Shown piece by piece: positions 17,815 to 26,118 of a stretch of DNA of 64,000 nucleotides (position 1 is the stretch's first letter; each line of letters begins with the position of its first letter). The notes beneath the pieces were generated by a model, which was not told where the DNA came from, searched no databases, and saw nothing but the letters and a program-made list of their open reading frames with translations. Source of the DNA: an uncultured Subdoligranulum sp. (GTDB lineage Bacteria > Bacillota > Clostridia > Oscillospirales > Ruminococcaceae); NCBI GenBank assembly GCA_904374465.1, contig CAJFFY010000010.1, positions 6,553 to 70,552 of the forward strand, in the 5' to 3' direction. A program made the position numbers and the translations under genes.

Positions 17815-17851
17815 GCCCCGTTTGTCTGTATTCCTGCAGGACAAACGGGGC
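17815..17851. repeat. Inverted repeat overlapping the next promoter
   Basis: GCCCCGTTTGTC (17815-17826) and GACAAACGGGGC (17840-17851), a perfect 12-bp repeat with 13-nt loop. No T-run follows, so it is a poor terminator. The right arm covers the -35 (17838-17843) of the promoter for the dehydratase gene, so it could be an operator. Confidence 0.6.
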
Positions 17852-17867
17852 ACATCTGTGCTATAAT
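17838..17867 (+). promoter_or_regulatory. Promoter of the glycan-initiation pair
   Basis: AGGACA (17838-17843), 18-nt spacer, consensus TATAAT (17862-17867). Confidence 0.6.
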
Positions 17868-17914
17868 AACACTATCTACAGGTACTTTGAAATTTCTTAG
17901 AGGATCATATACTC

Positions 17915-19903
17915 ATGCAACAGGATTCCAAAAAAATTGTCAAAGGTCTGCCGCGCCGGATTCTCCTGATGCTGCTGGATTGCGGCCTGATCGTTTTTTG
18001 CTATTGGCTGGCTGTCATGCTGCGGTTTGACAGCGGCGAGGCCTACCAGCGTGCTGAGATTCTGCGTGCCATGGCGCCCATGCTGTACTATGTTCTGCCG
18101 ATCTATATGATTGTGTTCTGGTTCGGCGGTTTGTATGAGATCATGTGGGAGTATGCCGGCATGCGGGATCTGGCCCGCCTGACCTGTCTTTCCGGGTTGG
18201 CGACGGGCCTGATCATGCTGTTCGACCTGTTTTACCGCAGCCGTCCCATCAGCGGCGCAGTGCTGATTTTCGGCGCCGTCTTCAACACCGCCGCCATTGC
18301 CGGCGTGCGCTTTCTGTGGCGGCTGATCAAAACAGTGCGGGATACCCGCGCCAACAAACCGGAAAACCAGACACCGCTGCTCATTGTGGGCGCCGGCAAC
18401 GCGGGGGCCTGGGCGGTCAATCTTTGCAAAAACAAAAATCAGAGCTTCGGCAACCCCATCTGCATCGTGGACGATGACCTGACCAAGAAGGGGCTGCGTG
18501 TACAGGGCGTGCCGGTGCGCGGCACCATCTCGGATATTCCCGAACTGGTGCGCAAGTACCATATCATGGAAATTGTCATCGCCATCACCACCCTGAAGGG
18601 GGACCGACTCAGTGAGATCATCAACCTCTGCAACTCCACCCATTGCCGGGTGCGGATGCTTTCCGACCCGCAGGCGGTGGATGACAACGGCAACCCTGTG
18701 GCCGCGGGCTTCCGGGAACTGAACACCGCAGACTTCCTTTCCCGGGACGAAATCCAGCTCAACAACGCCCAGATTTCGGAGTATCTGCACGACAAGGTTG
18801 TGTTGGTCACGGGCGGTGGCGGATCCATCGGCAGTGAGCTCTGCCGTCAGATCATGCGGTACCAGCCCCGGCGGCTGCTGATTTTCGATATCTACGAAAA
18901 CTGTGCCTACGAACTGGAAACCGAGCTGCGCAACAAATACGGTGCCGACGCGCCGGTCATCACACTGATTGGCTCCATCCGGGACATGGAGCGCCTCAAC
19001 GAGGTGTTTGAGACTTATCATCCCTCGGTGGTGTTCCATGCGGCCGCCCACAAACACGTGCCGCTGATGGAAATCAGCCCGGCCGAGGCGGTCAAGAACA
19101 ACGTCTTCGGCACCAAGAATCTGCTGACGGCAGCGGCCGAACATGGGGTGGAGCGCTTCGTGCAGCTGTCCACCGATAAAGCGGTCAATCCCACCAACGT
19201 GATGGGCTGTACCAAGCGCCTGTGCGAAATGCTGATCCAGTCCTTTGACAGCGGCACCGACATGAAATGCATGGCCGTGCGTTTCGGCAATGTGCTGGGC
19301 AGCCACGGCAGCGTTATTCCGCTGTTTGAGGAGCAGATCAAACGGGGCGGCCCCGTGACCATCACCCATCCCGAAATCGTGCGCTATTTCATGACCATCA
19401 CCGAAGCTGCTCAGCTGGTGCTGCAGGCCGGCGGTCTGGCCAAGGGCGGCAGTATCTATGTGCTGGATATGGGCGAGCCGGTCAAGATTATGGATCTGGC
19501 CAATCGACTGATCCGTTTTTACGGTTATGAGCCGGGGGTCAACATGCAGGTCAAGATCACCGGCCTGCGTCCCGGCGAAAAACTCTACGAAGAGCTGCTC
19601 ATGGATACTGAGCAGGACAAGATGCGCAAAACGGCCCATAACAAGATCTTTATTGCGCCGCCCATGGAGATCGATCTGGCGGACTTCTATAACGGACTGC
19701 AGGCGCTGCTGGTGGCGGCGCACCACAATGATGACGCGGTGGTGGAATGCCTGCAGCATATGGTGCCCAGCTATCATCCCAATCGGCGGGTGCGGGCGGA
19801 CCATACCGTGGTGGCCATGACCGGTAATACGGGGCTTTTTTCCAAAGAAGAAGTGGAAAAGCAGATGAACGAGCGGCAGCACGCCGAGAATAAGGGGGAG
19901 TGA
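17915..19903 (+). CDS. Membrane-bound nucleotide-sugar 4,6-dehydratase (PglF/CapD type)
   Basis: 662 residues. Four N-terminal transmembrane helices (about 15-125), a CoA-binding-like Rossmann domain (about 145-270) and a C-terminal SDR domain with VTGGGGSIGSELCRQI. The usual SDR Tyr is replaced by Met in NPTNVMGCTKR, as is normal in the PglF/FlaA1/CapD group. These enzymes turn UDP-GlcNAc into its 4-keto-6-deoxy form at the membrane. AGAGGAT precedes ATG 17915. The sugar phosphotransferase gene follows after 4 nt, so the product likely feeds a lipid-linked glycan. Confidence 0.9.
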   Translation: MQQDSKKIVKGLPRRILLMLLDCGLIVFCYWLAVMLRFDSGEAYQRAEILRAMAPMLYYVLPIYMIVFWFGGLYEIMWEYAGMRDLARLTCLSGLATGLIMLFDLFYRSRPISGAVLIFGAVFNTAAIAGVRFLWRLIKTVRDTRANKPENQTPLLIVGAGNAGAWAVNLCKNKNQSFGNPICIVDDDLTKKGLRVQGVPVRGTISDIPELVRKYHIMEIVIAITTLKGDRLSEIINLCNSTHCRVRMLSDPQAVDDNGNPVAAGFRELNTADFLSRDEIQLNNAQISEYLHDKVVLVTGGGGSIGSELCRQIMRYQPRRLLIFDIYENCAYELETELRNKYGADAPVITLIGSIRDMERLNEVFETYHPSVVFHAAAHKHVPLMEISPAEAVKNNVFGTKNLLTAAAEHGVERFVQLSTDKAVNPTNVMGCTKRLCEMLIQSFDSGTDMKCMAVRFGNVLGSHGSVIPLFEEQIKRGGPVTITHPEIVRYFMTITEAAQLVLQAGGLAKGGSIYVLDMGEPVKIMDLANRLIRFYGYEPGVNMQVKITGLRPGEKLYEELLMDTEQDKMRKTAHNKIFIAPPMEIDLADFYNGLQALLVAAHHNDDAVVECLQHMVPSYHPNRRVRADHTVVAMTGNTGLFSKEEVEKQMNERQHAENKGE

Positions 19904-19907
19904 CGCC

Positions 19908-20534
19908 ATGTATCAACGTTACGGAAAACGGCTGCTGGATTTTCTTCTCTCACTGGCGGCTGTCATCGTGCTGGCCATTCCCATGGCCGTCATTGCCGTC
20001 TGGATCAAATGCGATTCCCCGGGACCGGTGTTTTTCAAACAGCGCCGGGTGGGTAAGGGTAAGACCCATTTCAACATCCTGAAATTCCGCACCATGCGCG
20101 GGGATACGCCCCACGATGTGCCCACCCATCTTTTGAAAAACGCCGACAGTTACATTACCAAAAGCGGAGCCTTTTTGCGCAAGACCAGCCTGGATGAACT
20201 GCCCCAGATCTACAACATTCTGGTGGGGCAGATGAGCATCATCGGACCGCGTCCGGCACTGTACAACCAGTACGATCTTATCGAAGCCCGCGACCGGGTC
20301 CATGCCAACGACATCCGCCCCGGGTTGACGGGCCTGGCCCAGGTCAACGGCCGGGACGAATTGCCCATCGATGTGAAGGCACGGTATGATGGAGAGTATG
20401 CGGCCCACCTGACCTTTGGAATGGATCTGAAGATCTTCTTCCGCAGTTTTACCTATGTCTTCCAGCGCCGCGGCGTGGTGGAGGGCGGTACCGGTGCCCT
20501 GCAGGATTCTGAACATAAGCCGTCGTCAAAATGA
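19908..20534 (+). CDS. Undecaprenyl-phosphate sugar phosphotransferase (PglC/bacterial sugar transferase)
   Basis: 208 residues. One N-terminal re-entrant or membrane helix (about 8-32) leads into the monotopic phosphoglycosyl transferase domain: KCDSPGPVFFKQRRVG, LKFRTM, then LRKTSLDELPQIYNIL with the catalytic Asp-Glu pair, and GPRPALYNQYDL plus PGLTGLAQVNGRD. It moves a sugar-1-phosphate onto undecaprenyl phosphate on the cytoplasmic face, the first step of a surface glycan. It is coupled to the upstream dehydratase and ends at a terminator; no downstream glycosyltransferases are in the operon. Confidence 0.92.
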   Translation: MYQRYGKRLLDFLLSLAAVIVLAIPMAVIAVWIKCDSPGPVFFKQRRVGKGKTHFNILKFRTMRGDTPHDVPTHLLKNADSYITKSGAFLRKTSLDELPQIYNILVGQMSIIGPRPALYNQYDLIEARDRVHANDIRPGLTGLAQVNGRDELPIDVKARYDGEYAAHLTFGMDLKIFFRSFTYVFQRRGVVEGGTGALQDSEHKPSSK

Positions 20535-20545
20535 CGGATGTTTTT

Positions 20546-20580
20546 CCCCGCCAAATCTGGGTTTGGCGGGGCCTTTTTTA
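20546..20580 (+). terminator. Intrinsic terminator
   Basis: CCCCGCCAAA-TCTGGG-TTTGGCGGGG followed by CCTTTTTT. Confidence 0.92.
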
Positions 20581-20631
20581 CGGGAAAAACAAAATTGTAC
20601 AAGAAAATATTGCTTTTTTCGTTAAAATATG

Positions 20632-20660
20632 TTGCAAAAGCCAACTCGATTGTGTAAAAT
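20632..20660 (+). promoter_or_regulatory. Promoter of the PucR-type regulator
   Basis: TTGCAA (20632-20637), 17-nt spacer, TAAAAT (20655-20660). Confidence 0.65.
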
Positions 20661-20746
20661 ATACATCAGGAGCTTTCTGTTTTCAGGCAGTTTACCAAAA
20701 GGCATTTTGCCTAAGACCCAATTGAACCAAAGGGGAGTTACAGAGT

Positions 20747-21832
20747 ATGGCAAACAGGGTATTCCAGAACGTGGTGTACCAGATGAAGGAGGCCGTCGAC
20801 CGCGTGGTTGGCGTCGTGGATGAGACCGGAACGGTCATCTCCTGTTCCGAACTGGGGCAGATCGGCGAGGTGCGCGACGGCGTGGCGGCCGTGCGCCAGA
20901 CGGCAGGCGACGCTTTTGTGCGGGACGGCTATGCCTATCACCAGTTTTCCAATACCAAACACAACGATTACGCCGCTTTTGTGGAGGGAACCGATCCCAC
21001 GGCGGAGCAGTTCGCAGCCATGCTGTCCATCAGCCTGCAATGCATCAAACAGTACCATGACGAGAAGTTCGACAAAACCAACTTCATCAAGAACGTGGTG
21101 CTGGACAACATCCTGCCCGGTGATATCTATGCCAAGGCAAGGGAACTGCATTTCATTTCCGACGCACAGCGGGTGGTCCTGCTGATCCGCGTCACATCCG
21201 GCAATGATATTTCGGCCTACGATGTGGTCAGCGGTCTGTTCCCGGACAAGCAAAAGGACTTTGTCTTCAATATCAGTGAGAGCGATACCGTCCTGGTCAA
21301 GGAGATCAAACCTGATAACAACACCCGGGATATGGAAAAGCTGGCCACCTCCATTGTGGATACGCTGCAGGGGGACCATTACATCAAGGCTGTGGTGGGC
21401 ATCGGTACGCCCATCAACAACATCAAGGATCTGGCTTCCAGTTTCAAGGAAGCACAGATCGCCATGGAAGTGGGCAAGGTGTTTGACACCGAGCGCCAGG
21501 TCATCAGCTACGATCACTTGGGCATTGCCCGGTTGATCTATCAGCTGCCCACCACCCTCTGTGAGGCCTTCCTGCGGGAAGTCTTCAAGCAGGAAAGCAT
21601 CGATTCGCTGGATGCCGAGACCCTCTTCACGATCCAGCGCTTCTTTGAAAACAACCTCAATGTCTCCGAAACGAGCCGCGGGTTGTTCGTGCATCGCAAT
21701 ACGCTGGTTTACCGTCTGGAAAAAATCCGCAAGCTGACCGGTCTGGACCTGCGCAACTTCGACGACGCCATCGTCTTCAAAGTGGCCTTGATGGTCAAAA
21801 AGTATCTGTCCGCCAATCCCGCCAAATATTAA
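20747..21832 (+). CDS. PucR/CdaR-family transcription regulator
   Basis: 361 residues. The C terminus has the PucR-type helix-turn-helix: FFENNLNVSETSRGLFVHRNTLVYRLEKI then a GLDLRNFDDAIVF tail. A central degenerate GGDEF-like region (about 130-270) and an N-terminal putative sensor domain with VVDETGTVISCSELG are as in CdaR sugar-diacid regulators. GGGGAG stands before ATG 20747. The gene is monocistronic with its own promoter and terminator, so its targets are not given by context. Confidence 0.85.
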   Translation: MANRVFQNVVYQMKEAVDRVVGVVDETGTVISCSELGQIGEVRDGVAAVRQTAGDAFVRDGYAYHQFSNTKHNDYAAFVEGTDPTAEQFAAMLSISLQCIKQYHDEKFDKTNFIKNVVLDNILPGDIYAKARELHFISDAQRVVLLIRVTSGNDISAYDVVSGLFPDKQKDFVFNISESDTVLVKEIKPDNNTRDMEKLATSIVDTLQGDHYIKAVVGIGTPINNIKDLASSFKEAQIAMEVGKVFDTERQVISYDHLGIARLIYQLPTTLCEAFLREVFKQESIDSLDAETLFTIQRFFENNLNVSETSRGLFVHRNTLVYRLEKIRKLTGLDLRNFDDAIVFKVALMVKKYLSANPAKY

Positions 21833-21839
21833 AATCACA

Positions 21840-21870
21840 AAGGCCTCCGCCCGCGGGCGGGGGCCTTTTT
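21840..21870 (+). terminator. Intrinsic terminator
   Basis: GC-rich stem AGGCCTCCGCCC / GGGCGGGGGCCT (one G-U) then TTTTT. Confidence 0.88.
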
Positions 21871-21915
21871 CGGCCAAAAACCGGCAGCAACGGGGCAAAC
21901 CGCCGCAGACAGTAC

Positions 21916-21944
21916 TTGAAAAGAACGTATGGTTGTGCTATAAT
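21916..21944 (+). promoter_or_regulatory. Promoter of yebC
   Basis: TTGAAA (21916-21921), 17-nt spacer, TATAAT (21939-21944) with upstream TG (extended -10). Confidence 0.85.
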
Positions 21945-22011
21945 ACTTAACTGGTAATTATCGGCTTACAGTCAAAAGCCTGAATGAATACAACGAGGGG
22001 GACCCATATTT

Positions 22012-22749
22012 ATGTCTGGACATAGCAAATGGAACAACATCAAGCGCAAGAAGGAAAAAACCGACGGCGCCCGCGCCAAGATCTTCACCAAGATCGGTCG
22101 TGAAATCTCGGTGGCCGTAAAGGAAGGTGGCGCCAACCCGGCTTCCAACTCCAAGCTGGCAGCCCTGATCAGCAAAGCCAAGGCCAACAGCGTGCCCAAC
22201 GATAACATCCAGCGCATCATCAAGCGTGCCGAGGGCGGCGACAAGACCGAGTACGAAGCCATGACCTACGAGGGCTACGGCCCCGGCGGTGTGGCTGTCA
22301 TGGTGGAAACCCTCACCGACAACCGCAACCGTACCGCAGCCAACATGCGTCATTACTTCGACAAGTTTGGCGGCAATCTGGGCCAGATGGGCTGCGTCAG
22401 CTTCATGTTCACCCAGAAGGGTGTCATTGTGGTGGATCTGGAGGACAAAGATCCCGATGAACTGATGATGGACGCTCTGGACGCCGGTGCCGAGGACTTT
22501 GACGCCGGGGAGGAGGCCGCCCAGGTCACCACCACGCCGGAGAACTTCACCGCCGTTTGCGACGCCCTGCAGAACAAGGGCTACACCTTTATTTCGGCGG
22601 ATGTGGCTCAGGTGCCCGCCACCACCACCACGCTGACCGATCCCGACCAGCTGGTTCAGATGGGTAAGTTGCTGGATGCCCTGGATGACGACGACGATGT
22701 CCAGAACGCTTGGCACTCCCTGGAAAACGAGGAAGACCTGGACCGCTGA
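22012..22749 (+). CDS. yebC: YebC/PmpR family protein (translation or transcription regulator)
   Basis: 245 residues, normal length. It starts with the near-invariant SGHSKWNNIKRKKEKTDGA and contains YEGYGPGGVAVMVE and GCVSFMF. Family members bind DNA (PmpR) or help ribosomes translate proline-rich stretches (TACO1/YebC); sequence alone cannot separate these roles. GAGGGGG precedes ATG 22012. It has its own strong promoter and a weak terminator before the pseudokinase gene. Confidence 0.95.
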   Translation: MSGHSKWNNIKRKKEKTDGARAKIFTKIGREISVAVKEGGANPASNSKLAALISKAKANSVPNDNIQRIIKRAEGGDKTEYEAMTYEGYGPGGVAVMVETLTDNRNRTAANMRHYFDKFGGNLGQMGCVSFMFTQKGVIVVDLEDKDPDELMMDALDAGAEDFDAGEEAAQVTTTPENFTAVCDALQNKGYTFISADVAQVPATTTTLTDPDQLVQMGKLLDALDDDDDVQNAWHSLENEEDLDR

Positions 22750-22763
22750 CATAGATGTACCTC

Positions 22764-22798
22764 AAGAGAGTGAAGGAAAGGCTTTGCTCTCTTTTCTT
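22764..22798 (+). terminator. Probable weak terminator
   Basis: AAGAGAG (22764-22770) and CTCTCTT (22787-22793) around a 16-nt loop, then TTCTTG. Confidence 0.5.
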
Positions 22799-22820
22799 GT
22801 ATCCGACGAAAGGAACTCCT

Positions 22821-24476
22821 ATGCCTGAACTCCTTTGTCCCCATTGCCTGCAGCCGCTGCCGGGCGGCTACAGTGGCGATTGTCCCCACTGCGGGCGCTC
22901 CCTGCTGAACCAGAACCCCGAAGGCGCCCTGCCGCTGGGCACGCAACTGGCGGGGCGCTATACGGTGGGCAGTTACCTCAGCGCCGACGGGGACGGTCTG
23001 TCTTACCGCGGTGTTCTCAATGAGGAAAAGCGGTTTGTGCTCATCAAGGAATACTTCCCCGTAACCCTGTGCAACGGCCGCAGTGCCGACGGTGCCCTTA
23101 TGCCCAAAGAAGGCAAGGAAGTGCTGTTCAAAACCAGCCGGATGGACTTCAAGGATCTCTATGACGACCTGCACAACCTGACGCCCGCCACCGGGCTGAG
23201 CACCATTCTGGATGTGATGGAAGAGAACAACACCGTCTACGCCATCGAGGAAAGCCAGAAAGGGATGACGCTGACCCATTACCTGAGTCTGCGCAGTCGC
23301 ACGCTGACGCCGGCGGAAGCCCGCACCCTGTTGCAGCCCATCATGGAAGGGGTCACCCAGCTACACAAGGCGGGGCTGATCCACCGCGGCATCTGCCCGG
23401 ACAATATTCTGCTGCCCATCGACGGGACGGCCCGACTGACGGGGTACGGTACCCTGGCGCTGCGCACCGGCGGCAGTGAGCTGAAAAGCCAGCTCTACCC
23501 GGGCTACGCCGCACCGGAACAATACTCGGCGGCGGAATTCAGCGGCCGCTATACCGACGTGTATGCCCTGGCGGCGGTTTGTTACAAACTGGTCACCGGA
23601 CAAACGCCGGTGGCGGCACCGCAGCGTAAAGTGCGGGACAGCCTGGAAGCCGCCCACAGCCTGGAGGCCGGGGTGCCCTCATGGTTCTCCCAGGTGTTGG
23701 CCTGTGCCCTGCGGCTGGATCCCGCCCGGCGGATGCAGACCGTGCCGGAGCTGATGAGCGCCCTGACCGACCCCAACGTGGCCAACGCCATGTTTGAGCG
23801 GGGAGATAACCAGATCAGCACCCGCAAGATTATGGGGGTGTCCCTGGCGGTCATTGTGGTTCTGGCCATTCTATTGATCTGGAGCCTGTTGGATTTTGGC
23901 GGCGAACGGGCAGAGCCTGCAGCCACGCCGCGCCCCACGGCCAGTGATGCGGCCGGGGACAGCGCTTCCTCCGATGTGGTGGAGACGATTCCCGACCTGG
24001 TGGGCAAGCGTTATACCAGCGAGATCAAGGACAACGACCTGTATGCCGGGTATCGGATTGTCATGACGGAGGAAAACAGCTCCGAGGTGGCCGCCGGGAT
24101 TGTCATCAGCCAGGACCCGGTGGCAGGTACCCTGAAAACCGAGGACAACCAGATCCTCCAGATCGTGGTCAGCAAGGGGCCCAATCTGGTGGAAATGCCC
24201 GACATCATCGGGTTTACCCAGTCCAATGCCAGCAAGCAGCTGGATGAACGGGGCATCCAGTACAAGATGCAGATTGTTGAAAACGACGGCACCATGGCCG
24301 AGGGCTGTGTGGCCAAGACCGATGTGGTGGCGGGCACCAAGTTCGACGCCGGCAAAACCATCGTCAGCGTTTTCATAGCAGGTGAGCGGGACGATACGCT
24401 GGTGGCAACCACCGGCAGCTCTCCGGAACCGTCTTCTGACAGCAGTGCCTCCGATGCGTCCTCCGCTTCGGAATAA
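22821..24476 (+). CDS. Zinc-ribbon PASTA pseudokinase (Ser/Thr kinase-like)
   Basis: 551 residues. Order: zinc ribbon (C6, C9, C21, C24), kinase-like domain (about 45-300), one transmembrane helix (about 335-357), two extracellular PASTA repeats (about 387-523) and a Ser-rich tail. Lys76 of the VAIK-type motif remains (VLIKEYFP). The catalytic Asp of HRD is Gly (HRGICPDN, G190), and DFG reads GYG (G208), so phosphotransfer looks lost. Retained Asn195 and the APEQY motif show common ancestry with PrkC-type kinases. PASTA repeats bind muropeptides or beta-lactams. AAAGGA supports ATG 22821 over the upstream in-frame ATG 22755. A non-catalytic signalling or scaffolding role is inference. Confidence 0.88.
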   Translation: MPELLCPHCLQPLPGGYSGDCPHCGRSLLNQNPEGALPLGTQLAGRYTVGSYLSADGDGLSYRGVLNEEKRFVLIKEYFPVTLCNGRSADGALMPKEGKEVLFKTSRMDFKDLYDDLHNLTPATGLSTILDVMEENNTVYAIEESQKGMTLTHYLSLRSRTLTPAEARTLLQPIMEGVTQLHKAGLIHRGICPDNILLPIDGTARLTGYGTLALRTGGSELKSQLYPGYAAPEQYSAAEFSGRYTDVYALAAVCYKLVTGQTPVAAPQRKVRDSLEAAHSLEAGVPSWFSQVLACALRLDPARRMQTVPELMSALTDPNVANAMFERGDNQISTRKIMGVSLAVIVVLAILLIWSLLDFGGERAEPAATPRPTASDAAGDSASSDVVETIPDLVGKRYTSEIKDNDLYAGYRIVMTEENSSEVAAGIVISQDPVAGTLKTEDNQILQIVVSKGPNLVEMPDIIGFTQSNASKQLDERGIQYKMQIVENDGTMAEGCVAKTDVVAGTKFDAGKTIVSVFIAGERDDTLVATTGSSPEPSSDSSASDASSASE

Positions 24477-24487
24477 CAGAAAAAACA

Positions 24488-24523
24488 ACACCGCCTTTCC
24501 CCAAGGAAAGGCGGTGTCTTTTT
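24488..24523. terminator. Bidirectional intrinsic terminator
   Basis: ACACCGCCTTTCC-CCAA-GGAAAGGCGGTGT with CTTTTT; it also serves the convergent enzyme I-like gene. Confidence 0.92.
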
Positions 24524-24525
24524 AT

Positions 24526-26100
24526 TTATTCTTTTCGCAGGTCTTCTGCCATCAGCAGCTTCTTTAAGGGCAGCAGGGCGGCAGGCTCCACGCTGAAAGC
24601 CCGTATGCCCAGGTGCAGATAAACAGGAATGCGGGCAATACTGGCCACCGTAATACCGCACAGGTACACTTCCACGCCGCGGGCCCGGGCTTGCTCCACC
24701 ACTTCCTTCACCAGGCGCTGTACGGCAGGGTTGTCCACCCGGTTGACCGCCTCATCGGAATCCTGCACAAGGCCCATGGTATAGCGGGTCAGATCCTCAA
24801 TGTCAATGGCCAGCATCTGGACCCCATGGTCGATCAACTCACCGGCCAGTAGCGCGGCGGAAGGCATGTCCACAATGCAGCCGAAGGGCGGGGACTGCAT
24901 TTCCACCCCGGCGTTGCGCAGCTGGGTGCGGCAGACCTCCACTTCCCGCATGCAGCTTTCCCAATCCTCCACCCCGGCAATCATGGGAAAAAGTACCCGC
25001 AGGTCGCCGTAGGGGGCGGCACGCAGCAGGGCTTTGATCTGGGGGAAGAACAGCCGGTGCCCGTGCAGCCGTTTGGCCATCTCGGCCGTCCAGGGGGAAT
25101 TGTCGTCGGCGTTGGTGTCGCAGGTGCGTACCGCCACCATGGCACCGTCCGAATTCTGCAATTTTTCCCGCAAGGTTGAAAACTGGGTTTCCTCGGGCAG
25201 ATCGTCCAGCAGTACAGACTCGGTGCGCAGCAGACCGATGCCCGCGGCCCCCTGGGTCAGGGGTTCCTCCGGGTCGGAGGTGGCGTTGGTGGCAGTCAGC
25301 AGCCGGAAGGCGGTGCCGTCCTTGGTCAGACAGGGCAGGGCAGCCACCGGGTCCGGTGTGCGGCCATGCAGACGACTTTGGGCGATCTTGCAGTCAGCCT
25401 CCGCCATGTGGGTGCCGCTGGGCTGAACAATGAAGGTTCCGGTATCTCCCACCGAGGCATCCAGAATGGCCAGGTGCCCGGCGGCCAGAGCGGCCACACC
25501 GTCCCCCAGCTGTACCACGGCAGGAATTCCCATACTGCGCGCCATAATGGCGGCATGGCTTACCGTGCTGTCCTGGTTGCTGGCCAGCCCCAGGATCATA
25601 CGCCGGTCCAGGCTGAACAAGTCGCTGGGGAAGAACCGGTCGGCCACCAGGATGCTGGGGCGCTTCAGGTGCAGACGGCGGCGGGGACGGCCATCCAGGA
25701 TATCCACCACCCGGCGGCAGACATCGCAGACGTCCACGCTGCGTTCCCGGATGTATTCATCATCCACGTTGTTGAGCCGGCCCGCAAAAATCTGTTCGGC
25801 CCGCTCCACGGCCGCAGCACCGCCCGCACCGGCAGCTATGTAATCGCCGATCTCGTTGGTGAAGGACTCGTCCTCCAGCAGGGCGATCTGGAACAGCAGA
25901 ATGTCGGCGTCGGGGCCCTTGGCGCGTTGGCTCAGGCGGCGCAGTTCGTCCTTGGCCAGCACAACGGCCACATCATAGAGCGCCCGCTCGCGGAACGGGT
26001 CACAGACAATGCGGTGCAGCCCGGCGGTGCCGTGGTCGATCTGCTCGACCGGTCCCATCACGATGCCCGGCGACGCGGATACACCGGTAAATGTATACAT
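24526..26100 (-). CDS. Degenerate PTS enzyme I-like protein
   Basis: 524 residues, shorter than enzyme I (about 570). The swivelling domain is present with the phospho-His motif TVSHAAIMARS (H182). In the PEP-binding barrel GIGLLRTE and a late LCG Cys (C481) remain. However, the RTxDxGGDK motif reads RTCDTNADDN, the metal-binding VETPAA is VDMPSA and GTNDLTQYT is DIEDLTRYT. Several PEP/Mg ligands are therefore changed. Canonical enzyme I passes phosphate from PEP to HPr; this paralogue may be inactive or use another partner. No HPr or EII gene is nearby. AAAGGAGG precedes the ATG; it follows the patatin gene by 18 nt. Confidence 0.85.
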   Translation of the reverse strand: MYTFTGVSASPGIVMGPVEQIDHGTAGLHRIVCDPFRERALYDVAVVLAKDELRRLSQRAKGPDADILLFQIALLEDESFTNEIGDYIAAGAGGAAAVERAEQIFAGRLNNVDDEYIRERSVDVCDVCRRVVDILDGRPRRRLHLKRPSILVADRFFPSDLFSLDRRMILGLASNQDSTVSHAAIMARSMGIPAVVQLGDGVAALAAGHLAILDASVGDTGTFIVQPSGTHMAEADCKIAQSRLHGRTPDPVAALPCLTKDGTAFRLLTATNATSDPEEPLTQGAAGIGLLRTESVLLDDLPEETQFSTLREKLQNSDGAMVAVRTCDTNADDNSPWTAEMAKRLHGHRLFFPQIKALLRAAPYGDLRVLFPMIAGVEDWESCMREVEVCRTQLRNAGVEMQSPPFGCIVDMPSAALLAGELIDHGVQMLAIDIEDLTRYTMGLVQDSDEAVNRVDNPAVQRLVKEVVEQARARGVEVYLCGITVASIARIPVYLHLGIRAFSVEPAALLPLKKLLMAEDLRKE

Positions 26101-26118
26101 ACAGGCCTCCTTTGCAGG

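Noticed and set aside
17897..19909. 670-codon minus-strand open frame opposite the PglF-like gene
   Set aside because: His-rich antisense translation typical of a shadow; the plus-strand gene is clear.
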